A stretch of 64,000 nt of DNA, taken from assembly GCA_949316235.1 (NCBI GenBank), contig OX438748.1:10047001-10111000 (forward strand), given 5' to 3'. Under the pieces are notes generated by a model, which was not told the origin of the DNA, searched no databases, and saw only the letters and a program-made list of their open reading frames with translations. This stretch comes from Oegoconia quadripuncta. Taxonomy: Eukaryota; Arthropoda; Insecta; Lepidoptera; Autostichidae. Position numbers and translations under genes: made by a program. Positions 13,201 to 25,200 of the stretch are shown one piece after another. Numbering within the stretch: position 1 is the stretch's first letter; each line of letters opens with the position of its first letter.

Positions 13201-16200
13201 CAACTCGGTGGTACCATAATATGTATTATCATCGAACTTACATAAACATCTCAAAATTCAATTCCATCAGATACCAGCAAGTGGTTGAAAAATGCTTTGC
13301 AAATTTTGAAACGGACAACTTCCATAGTTACTTGCATACGAACACTGCAAACTAAATAAAAGCATGTAAGAATGTTAATATTCCATATAGCTTCAATATA
13401 AAGTTAAATTTACAAGAAGGGATTTTGATTCACTTGATCGGTATTCGATTCAGATTTGATTTCACAAGGACGAGTTCCATATAATAAATTTTGTTCTCTA
13501 ATGCTACTGCAAAGTTGTTGATGGCTAGGTACACTCGGCCCCACGGCGACTACAATGCTTCCAGTATAAAGAAGTGTCACAGCGTTCACATTTCCGATAA
13601 CGTCCGCGGCCAGCTTACACTGGTAGTGTTACAATCGTCGTGATATCGACAGTAACTTATAAATTATTCATTTATCGGAACGTCCGCAGGTATTATGGTT
13701 AAGATTAATTTGAAAATGTTTTGGTCCTACGCAAATGGCCTTATGCTTGGGAACGAGCGACGAACATAATCTTGATGATTTTCATTTATTTATTGGATTT
13801 ATATTTTGCCTCTTGTTACATTCTCTATAGTTATCTATCGATCCCTCACTCCTCTCAATTTTGATGTACTTCGCTATTAGTTTTTCTGAATTTCCTATCA
13901 GTGGAAAAGCAAACGCTTTTCGCCACTATATCTTCCTTCTATGTATACTTTTTTGTAATGTATCTTTCCCGAATAAAGACATTGAAAATGAAATTCCATT
14001 CGATACTAAGACTCAGCAGTTCAGCCTCGATAACAATTTAATTATTCCGTCCACGAATTAGAAGTTGAACAAAAAAATAAAGACCTTAATGGATACAAGA
14101 CTTGAAGTTGAAATTGACATGGAATGCCAAGGTCAGTAACCTCATACTGCTGAAAAAAAAAGTTTCTATTGTAACTCAAAACGCTTTTTATGTGTATTGC
14201 TTTGTGCAATAACGCGTTTACAAACAAACAAAACGCCCTTTCAAAACTTAGGTATATAAATTATTTATCTAATAACTTTAAATTAAATATATAGTAAATT
14301 CTAATCTAATAGTGGAAAAATATACAATTGGTATCATTAAATAAATAAATAAATAAATATTTCGGACACTTACACCAATCATCTAGTCCCAAACTAACCA
14401 AAGCTTGTGCTATGGATACTAGATAACGGATAAACATACATAAATATTTATATAAACATCCAAGACTCGGGAATAAATGTTCGTATTCATCACACAAACA
14501 TTTACCCCTCGCGGGATTCGAACCCGCAACCGTTGGTTTCGCTGATAGGGTCACTATCCACTACACCAATCGGTCGTCAGATCATTACAAGAACTGTCTT
14601 TAGTACACATAAAAATTTAAAATAAATACGAAATCCGAATTCAGGGTTCTCGCTGGTTAGGCCCGTGCTCCCTCGGGGTACATTAGAGTGTTTTTTGTAA
14701 AATAGAAAAAAGAAAACAGAACGAAAGGTCTTAACGAGATATTGATTTCGTTTGACAGTTGTCAAAATTTTAAAGGTAGTCTCGAGAGTATCTTCGTCAC
14801 GATCTCTAAATAACCGGTTCATACATTCTCTGTAATGCTAAATTATCTATTGGTATGTTTTATAAAGTGAAGTGCCTGTGACTATTTTTGTAAAAAACTT
14901 AGGTATTGTGTAAATTTAGTATTGGTATTAGTGTTGTAAAATAATTTGGTTTATATTTACATTTATAACAATTTAATTTTAGGTTCTCCTTATGCGATTA
15001 TTTATATTCATTTATTAGTTTTTAATAATCTATGCTACTCCACGTCCCTGAAAACGCAGGGCTATCCAGTAGCGAACCATCGGAAAATTATATACAGTGC
15101 CCCAGATGCCCCAAGCCTCGCTTCTTCAAAGGACGAAGGGGTTTAAATATACATTTAGACAAATTGCATCAAAATCGTTCTGAAATCCCGTCCTCAGCGC
15201 CAAATTTTACGTCTACCGATCCACATTTAGTACCTGACACCCCCTTTTGGAAATCATTAAGCAGTTTAAAACGATCTACACCAATCCTTAAACGCATTTC
15301 GCGAGGTGCGAGGATTGTTGTAGCCTAAACTCTCACAGATTGCATCAAAAAAGTAAGCCGGGAAAATTCAATTAAAGCCTGGAAGCATCTGCTCACCGTC
15401 CCTTACCGAATTCTACATATTGAAAAAAAAATTGACAACACACAAAAAACCCTAACTTCCCGCCTAAAACAAAATTGTAATAATCCTATTTCTAAAGAAA
15501 TATGGACATTCACGCTCACAATCTAACTACAACATTAAGTGATGGTGATATTAGGGGTGCCGCACGAATTCTTTTTTCGCCTGATTCTGCCGATACACTT
15601 ACTGCCCTACGTAGCAAACATCCTCAGCCTTCAGCGGATCTTCTCTTGCCCAATGCCCCCAACAGTGCGGATTCCGCTCTTGTAGTCTCGACCGATGCGG
15701 TTCATAAAGCTGTTTTCACATTTAATACTGGATATGCTGGGGGCATTGATGGCCTGACGCCACAGCACCTCAAGGACCTACTCGGTAGTGGCAGTGGGGA
15801 TACCGGAGATAGCCTGCTAAAAGAGCTAACGGCCTTAATAAATCTAATATTGACAGGCTCGGTCGCAGATGCCGTCACCGATATCTTGTATGGGGCGAAC
15901 CTCATAGCCTGGAACATAAAAGGCGCTGACGTCAGACCGATTGCCGTTGGCACTACGTATCGTCGCCTGACAGCCAAACTTTGCTGCAGGAGCGCGGCTG
16001 AACAACTAGCCAATTATTTTCAACCAATTCAGTTAGGTTTTGGCTCGAAGGGTGGCTGTGAGGCGTCGGTACATGCTCTTCGAACCTATCTAATGGGTCA
16101 GGATTGTGAAGTGCTGCTGAAAGTTGACGTAAGGAATGCCTTCAACTCAGTCGATAGAGGTGTCTTACTGACCCAAGTGCAATCAAAGCTGCCCTTTGCT

Positions 16201-19200
16201 TATAAGTTTTTATGGCAATGTTATAAAGAGTCATCCAAACTAATTTACAAAGATCATTTATTACATTCGTCCGTTGGGTGTCAGCAAGGTGACCCGCTCG
16301 GGCCGGCTGTCTTTGGTCTAGCGATCCATCCCATTTTAGAGAAATTGAGATCAAAATTTAATGTTTGGTACCTTGATGATGGAACTATTGGTGGTGAAGC
16401 GTCAACGGTCTTGGAGGATTTGCGGGTCATGATTCGCGAATTTGGCGGCATTGGTTTAGAACTACATTCAGCTAAATGTGAGCTGTATATCCCAGAGTCA
16501 TGCCCGGATAAATCCACAATAGCATCATATTTTAATGCTCTGGCGCCAAATATTAATATTGTCGACAAGAGCACGCTTCATCTTCTAGGGGCACCAATTT
16601 TTGATGAATCCTCCTTTATAGACCTCAAAATTCAAAATTTTATACGCGTAGAAGCGTCGGATCGCCTTCAGCACATCAGTACCCATATAGCTTATACCAT
16701 CCTCCGTTACTGTCTCTTCGTATCACAATTTACGTATGTTTTACGATGCTGTCAGTTATGGAAACACGATGATTTACTTTATCGACTCGACAACACCATT
16801 AAACAGTCGCTAGTTACCATGCTCAATACGAATTTCGAAATCAATACATGGACCCAGGCCTCCCTACCGATCAGGTTTGGGGGTCTCGGAATCCGCAAAA
16901 TTTCCAGTGTTTCATTACCTGCATTCCTATCCTCTGTTCACAGCACGCAAACGTTGGTAAGTAAAATCTTGAGCTCAAGTCCCAACGTTTGCGAGGTGGC
17001 ATACTTATTTGAGGCCAGGAATGCATGGACGTTGGCCTGCCCGAGGACTGAGTTTCCGACTGCTCCTTCGTCACAGAAAAAGTGGGACGAGCCGAGCAGG
17101 TTGGTGCGGGATAACCTTATTAATACGTCAACCAACCCCGCAGAATGCGCTCGCCTCCTAGCTGTCGGCGAATGGGAGTCGGGTTTATGGTTTCAGGCCC
17201 TTCCATCGACTAATATCGGTACGCTACTGGATCGCTCCACGTTTAGAGTTGCCACGGCCCTTCGCTTAGGCGCCCCCTGCGTGACCCCTCATGAGTGCAG
17301 CTGTGGACATGCGGTGTCGCAACTCGGCCACCACGGTTTGTCATGCTGCAGGAGCGCTGGGCGTTTTCGACGACATGCGGAATTAAACGACGTTATCCGC
17401 CGTGCCTTTACCACGGCTGGGTTCCCCGCAATCCTGGAACCTAATGGACTGGCGAGGGATGACGGCAAAAGGCTGGACGGTATGACGCTCGTGCCTTGGA
17501 AACTGGGACGATCTTTGGTATGGGATGCAACCAGCAGCGTCGATACCCTTGCTCCTTCCCATCTTCCAAGTACAAGCGGCACAGCTGGTTCCGCTGCCAC
17601 CTCGGCAGAAAGCGTTAAACGGCGCAAATATGCCGGTCTCAGTGGAGATCACCTATTTGCGCCGTTTGGTGTAGAAACGCTTGGGCCGTGGGGACCGGGT
17701 GCTCACACTCTTTTTAGGGAGTTATCTGAGCGTCTGGTTGATGCATCCCACGATCGGAGGGCTGGCCAATACTTTGGTCAGAGAATCAGCCTCGCTGTAC
17801 AGCGAGGCAATGCGGCCAGCCTTCTGGGTACCTTTCCACCAACCAGAGACTTGGGGCTAGTTTTTTATTTGTGATTTTTTTTTATAATAAATTGTATTAT
17901 ATTATAATAAGTTGTTTATAAATATTGTACAAATAATCTAATAATCTATGTTTTACTACTAAATATCTATACTATATCTAAATCAAGATACCAATTTGGT
18001 AGAAAAGATTTTTATTCTATCACTAACAGCTCCTCTATCCATGTGCAAAAAATCACGGCCTTTAAGATTACAATTTACAATGCAGTTAATAGTGTAGTTA
18101 CTGGACTATTAAATAAATATAAATATCTTTGCACATACACACAGCGCCATTTAGTTCCACACTAAGCAACTATGCTTGTATTGTAGATACCAGATGGTTG
18201 ATAAACTACACATATTTTTTTTTTGTAAATAAATACATAATATATAAATGAAAAGCATTCATAACTCGGGATCACATGTCAGTATTCATCATATAAACAT
18301 ATGCCCCCACCGGGATTCAAACCCGCGACCTTTTGGTATTCGTAGTATTAAATTATATAAATAGTATTTGTGTTCTTCAAACCTTTTCAGTGTCACTTAT
18401 TCAGACATTCGTTTTTGTTATTATACGAAGCGAGCAACGTTACGAATTTTTTTAAATACCGGAACGTACAATGCCTTACTCCAACAATTGTCTCTTTTGG
18501 GCCATCAATATAACAACATAAAGTAATTACCATAGGTACATAAACCACGCTAATTTTGGAACAACTGTCTATTTTGTACTAAGCACATAATTATAATATA
18601 CCTGGTCTTAAAGAGGATATCACATAAATAACATTAATGAAATAAATAAGGATTGTTTGCTGCGATCATTATTATTGTTACAAATGGAAGACTGGAGCAA
18701 ATGTAAATATCGAGAACTCAAGAAAAGCAATAATGAGTAAGAATCTGTAAGTAACTGAGACGATTTCGAACTTCAATTCTCTGTGTTATACATATTATAC
18801 ATATAAATCTAAAGACACTGGAAAATGTTTTTTTTTGTGGAAATTATGGGTCTAAATTTAGTTAGTTTTAAATTTTGAATTTGTTTATAAACGACTGTTT
18901 GTTTCATAATAAAGAAAATAAAAAAAAATGTTTTAAGAGGGTTTATTCCGTCGAGTGGCGCCCTCATTGAATAAATTAAGATTTCTTTTTGAATACAGAA
19001 TAAATAAAAAAAATCGGTCTGACCTGCACTCGAGAATCCTAAAAGCTAATTATAAATAATATCTGGGAGTACCCAAATAGCTTTAATTACGGTTATTTTC
19101 GAGAATTTTAAAACTATCGAATAAAACGGGCACTTTTTTATAATCGTGAATTTTGGTAAGTATCCCCCAACAAAACACAAATAATAAACACTACGTAAAT

Positions 19201-22200
19201 AACACAGAATAAATAGTAACATTAATTTCACTGGTAGCACACTAAGTAAGATTTTCATATAGAAGGGCTATATTTATCCACTCTGGACTGAATGGGCTCT
19301 GACTCAGCATAATGCTGCAGTACAGACATAGGCCCGCATTACAGTGATGATAATTCTGCCAGTACTGCTTGCAGAAAAACGTGAGCCACATTAATGTAGC
19401 GAAACCAATCCAATTATTGTGATCAGAGGTGTAAGTAATAAATTAAAAAATAAGTGAAGATATTTTAAAGAGTGGTTTGAACAAACGTGTAAACAGTCTA
19501 TTATAAAAAATACCTGTAGATATTTTAGAGAGTGGTTTGGACAAACGCGTATACAGTCTTTTATAAAAAAAACCTGAAGATATTTCAAAGAGTGGTTTGG
19601 ACAAATGCGTAAACAGTCTATTATAAAAAAATACCTAAAGATATCTTAAAGAGTGGTTTGGACAAATGCGTAAACAGTCTATTATAAAAAATACCTGAAG
19701 ATATTTTAAAGAGTGGTTTGGACAAATGCGTAAACAGTCTATTATAAAAAATACCTGAAGATATTTTAAAGAATGGTTTGGACAAATGCGTAAACAGTCT
19801 ATTATAAAAAATACCTAAAGATATCTTAAAGAGTGGTTTGGACAAATGCGTAAACAGTCTATTAAAAAAAATACCTGAAGATATTTTAAAGAGTGGTTTG
19901 GACAAATGCGTAAACAGTCTATTATAAAATATACCTGAATATATTTTAAGGAGAAATTTGGGCATTCAGGCTGAACAATTGAGACCAACATCAACTCTGA
20001 AATAGCGAAACAAAATTCAGCTCCATACAGCATTTGCTAGAACTTATTTTATATTTATTATAAAACCAGGTGTAATCGATATTTGTCGTTCCTGATTCTA
20101 AGAAATATGAACGCTGTTTCTAGAATGAATACCTACTGTGCTCATAACAAGCTTGCTCATAAATCACCTATTGTGCCTTTAGAGGTAGCTCTCCAGTCAA
20201 AAGTTATAATGGATAACGTAACAAGTATATATACTGTTCCTATTAGATAATGCCCTTGTTTCCTTTCAGTTTCTTGATGTTTAATAACTACTCTACGATA
20301 CTATGAAATGATGACCTGTCTTTTCTCTGTTTTTACTTTTGTCTTTGATTGTGATATGAATAGTACTGTAAAAACCTATCTACATTGGCTTTAGTTTTAT
20401 ATTAACTGCCAAATTATTACATAAACAGATTACAAAATGATGTTGCATGAAGTGTACTCCATTTTAATGTGTTTTTACACAGGATGAATTTGAATTCATG
20501 TAATTCCCATTAACTGGAGACACCACAATTGATTACGAACAACTTTCGCCAAGGAACTATAGTCGAATTCGAGTAAAAAATGTTCGATTATCCTTACAAA
20601 GTAAACCATTCTGAAACCATCTTTAGCATGGAAGTCCAACAATTTTCGGCTGGTGACTCCACTCCGGATTACGAGGAACATTTCCACTAGGAACCGTATC
20701 CGAATTCAGCCGAAAATAGTTGATTTTTCATACGAAAGGTGGTTTCGGAATCGTTTACTTTGTATGGGTAATCAAAAATTTCTTAATCGAATTCGGCTAT
20801 GGTGCCTAGTGGAAACTTGTTCGATATCAAGAGTAGAGTCACTAGTAAACAAATTAAACCTATGTCACCTTTCAAGACTTCAATCAGGTGCTAGATACTC
20901 AGACTTCAATCAGGTGCATTGTCAAGACAGCTGATTTATACTGATATGAGCATGCATAAGAGTAAATTATTATTTTGTAGTTGTGTTTTTTCTCAGGACA
21001 AAAGAGACAATGAGCGGCATACTAAATGTTCATCATCATCATCAGCCCATAAAAATCCCACTGCAGGGATATAGGCCTTTCCTTGTATAATGAGGAAGTA
21101 TAAATGTCAGCAAATGATATTCCATGGAAGGTATAGATAAAATGCTTACTTGCTATAGTCCTCACGGTTGAAACATAAGTAGACACCAGTATAAACAGTG
21201 GTAGAATGAACATGAAGACCAATGATAGCGTGGTATAAGCCTGTTCCTGCCATCTTTCAGTGTAGAACCCGTGCGTCACACATTGGTAGAAATCTTCAAC
21301 GAAAGGACCTTGCGCGACCCGAAATATTATCGCCTGAAAATAAAAAAAATAATGTTATATAATTAACACTGTCACAGGCAAGTGTGTTTGAACTCCTGCA
21401 ATATGGTGAACTACGAGTCCTACGAAACGCAATCGAGCAATAACTTCAGATTTTGGTAAAACTTCAAGTATAAGACGACCGATTGGTGTAGTGGATAGTG
21501 ACCCGTCAGCGAAACCAACGGTTGCTTGTTTGTGTGATGCATACAAACATTTATTCCCGAGTCATGGATGTTTCTATAAATATTTATGTAAGTTTATCCA
21601 TTATCTAGTATCCATAGCACAAGCTTTGCTTAGTTTGGGACTATGATTGGTGTATAAGTGTCCGGAATATTTAATTATTTATTTATTTTCTGCATTTATT
21701 GGAAATAACAGGGCTTGTAAATTTTCCTGTCCGTCAGTAGATATGTATATAATCTAGATAGGCACCACTGGATAAGCATGTCTAGGAAAGGAAATCATCT
21801 GTTGGAAAAGAAGTGGTGCATGAAACCCAAAGAAAAGAGGAAAAAATTATCTCCTCGCTTTTTTTCTTAATTTCAAATATAATTTTAGATTCGTTACCGC
21901 ATCATTAACGAATCTACTCGGTTTTTTTAACCGTGATTCGAGAAGAGGGTTGTTATTACTTTGATGTACGTACAGGCAAAGGTCTTAAAGTCCTGCCGAA
22001 CGCCTAAACAATTGGACCGATTTGAAAGCGATTTTATTGTCGAATTTCGTTTACATTTGGTTTGTTAAACTCCGTGAACAAGCGACGGGTATTGTTGGGT
22101 TGACGGGTGTGTTGATGGAGTGTTGTGTATGTGTGGGGGGTGGGGGTGGGGGGGGGGTCCAGTCTTTGTCCGGATGCATCTCAGCAATGCGTAATTAACA

Positions 22201-25200
22201 TAAGTAATATAATAATAATATATCACAATATTATCCCACCCTACTGGAGTTTAGATATGTTAAACGGGAAGGGAAAAATAAAAATTTTAAGGACTAAACA
22301 AGAAGCCATTTTGTTGAGAATGGGTTAATTCGTTTCGGAGATATTTAGCTCATAACTCAGTTGTTTGGTGTATTTGGATAATATCAAAGTCATTCGCAAA
22401 TTTTAAATTCATCGGTGTCGATTCGGTTGCACACGAACTAAACTAAAACCAGATTAAAGACTGGTGCTGTCACGTTATATTGTTCCAGAGGGAAAAAGAC
22501 AGACCTACTTTAAAATTGATTTTAGTTTAGTTTGCGTACAACCGAATCGACACCATTATTATGTATTTATAGTTTGAAGTAAAGTTATTTTGTTTGGTGC
22601 TGCCAGTGGCGTGCCTTCCATACAGGCAGAAATGCAGTGCCTAACCAAGAAACTTGTAAGTTTTCCTCGAAATGCATTGTCAAGACAGCTGATTTATACT
22701 GATGTGAGCATGCATAAGAGTAAATTATTATTTTGTAGTTGTGTTTTTTCTCATTTAATAGCATATTTCATCATTTTGCCTACCCTGTGACAAAACGCTG
22801 TGCACACTACTTAGTACTGCTATAGTACCTAATAGTAGTAGTACCTGCAACTATTTACCAAGTAATGAAGGTCAATTCTACTAATAATAAAAATGTGATG
22901 TTTCTGAAGATTTTGAAACTTCAAGGAGATTGATGCTCCTTTCAATACCTATGTTTCTTTGTATTACCTGTACCGTAAACGGCTTAAGGGATTTTAATAA
23001 ATGAAGTCTTTGTTATATTCGTCTTAGCCAAAAGGTATGGCAGGCCGGGGACTTGTTTATTAGGTAACCATCAACCACAATAATATGCTTCTGTTTATCC
23101 AGAGGTAAGATAACTTTCAAGGTAAGTTTAATTAAGATATTTCAACATTCAAAATATGCTTATAAACAAATTCAAAACCACCAAAAACCCGAAACCATGT
23201 CCGAAAGACAAAATGTCTGTCATAGAATTATATATTACTGCATATGGACCGGGTCGTTCATACAAAATGGCACTGCTTTTTTGGAGATAAAACTGGCGTT
23301 TGGAACCAATTGGAAATCAGTCATACACCGACTTTGTTCGCAAACTGTCATAACAAATGCTGATTTTTATTGTAAAAAATGCATGACAGCACAGCAAAGT
23401 GACCAAAAACACGGGAGTATTTTTTAAGGATAACAAACATGATATAATTAGTATATACTCGTTAAAGTCATATTTATAATCAATATATTTTTTTGCACTA
23501 TTATGTGATAGGTTGTGAACAAAGACTAAAAAAACTAGGTAGTTCCCGAGGATTCTAAGAGATGGCGGCGTTTTAACTACTAAGAAAAGCAAAAAAGATT
23601 GTTCGCGCAACCATATCTTCTACAGCATATAAATCAATGGACTATGTAGATGATAAGTAAGCATGACATGACGATATACGGTTCGATCGATCGATCTCTA
23701 ATGATTTTGAGCAGTATTTTATTTGCTCCTTCCTTTTTCAAACTCCACTCTGAATTTGTTATGAATTTTATGTTGATATAAGATATTTTCTGAAGGTCTT
23801 CGCATCTATCACATAACACGTTTCATATTACAATCTATCGTGTAATTGGGTCGAAGTATACTCACTAGTGATGCGAGATCACGACTCGTTTTACATATCG
23901 ATGCAAAAAGCATCCCGTCTCCGAGACAAAGCAATTTATTTTCCCCTTCTCAGTAACTCGACACACACCCGCTTGTCATCCCTTATCTTAAGTAAAAACG
24001 TCAACTTAATATGAGGCCGTGGTATGTAGACTGTAAAATTAGTTATTCACGCTGCAAGCCAATGCTAGTTGTCATGTCAACTCAATTGCATAATCAAATC
24101 AAGCTTTGTGTTATTTATGAGTTACAATATGAAATAGCTCAGCAATAATTGAAAAGGAATATGTAAATCACAATTAGATCCTCTGGAAGACGTCGAAGCA
24201 ATATGTGTATACATATTAACTCATTTAAAACTATGTATTTCTTGCTCAATGGTTGACTTACAGGCCTTCACTTGTACTGTATACAAACAAATTTAAGCAA
24301 TGTACTAAAACTAACAAAAGCAGGTAGAATCGTCATCCTGTAAGACGAAAAACGTCCACTGCTGCACATTAACCCAAATAGGCCCAAAAAAAAATCCAAA
24401 GCTGGACATAACCGATTCAACCCTTTTTTCTATCCAGAGTTGAATAATAATCTAACTGAAATCATGCAAGAAAAGACCTGTCTTCATTCCCTGGAATGAG
24501 ATATGACTCTATCATATTCTTCGTTCAAGAAAACATACTTAACCATAATTAGCGAAAGATATTTCATAGCAGCACTTCATCGTTCAGGAGTTTTGTTTCA
24601 CTATCTACATTGATTATTCTTTTATGTAAAACTCCTTGATTTTGTACCTCTCTCTTTCTCATCTCACCTCTTACTCATCTCACCATAACATAAATTTCGA
24701 AGAGGCTAAGTTCTTATATGAGCTAATGTGCATCGTCAAAGGAACTGCCATTAATTTGTAATTACAATGTCATTAAGATTTATTTTTCTTAAAAAATTAG
24801 GCATAAAGACGCCTTGGCTACTAATAAAAATTTGATGCTAACTAAATGAATGTAAATAATTAACAGCAACAGAAATTCTTAAAATTGGAAGCATTTCTGT
24901 GAATTAACCGCATAAGAGACACTCCAATTTACTGAAAATCAATTTATTGAGACCGATATGGTCCTAAAAGCCTCTCCTTTATACCATTGGAACGAAATAA
25001 ATGAATAAACTTGTACCACATACTCGTAGTATACCTACATGCTACACGTACCCAAATTACGAGTACCTACCTAAGTAGAGCTGTCTAGTTATTCCCGTGG
25101 GTAAAATTAAAGGTATACTAACTAGAGAGATCGAGTCAAGTTCATGTATAAACTTTAGAGGTCACGGTGCAGATTTTTTGTCAAAAATCGGAATTTTGAC

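Larger units (their letters stand above)
15032..17880 (+). mobile_element. non-LTR retrotransposon with zinc finger, RT and restriction-like endonuclease
   Basis: Domain order is N-terminal C2H2-like finger (about 15090-15170), a linker, reverse transcriptase and a C-terminal CCHC plus PD-(D/E)xK-like nuclease. This is the layout of the R2 superclade (R2, NeSL, Hero, Utopia and others) rather than of APE-type LINEs. The copy lies in CrzR intron 2, antisense to the gene. Between finger and RT there is one stop (TAA at 15326-15328) and one frame change (about 15490-15540), so the element is not intact. The 5' and 3' ends are not defined. Two truncated relatives at 25231-25434 and 54723-55274 show it is a repeated family, not a host gene. 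The exact clade is undecided. Confidence 0.85.

Noticed and set aside
16142..17652. Several minus-strand frames of 65-112 codons
   Set aside because: Shadows of the LINE RT/nuclease frame on the opposite strand.
15502..17874. Host or domesticated reverse transcriptase gene
   Set aside because: Two truncated relatives in this window and a disrupted N-terminus mark it as a retrotransposon copy.
19621..19965. 114-residue repetitive protein on the minus strand
   Set aside because: It is the translation of a 60-bp minisatellite; the open frame follows from the period and has no flanking gene signals.
19440..19965. CRISPR array
   Set aside because: The 60-bp units are contiguous without unique spacers, and the genome is animal.
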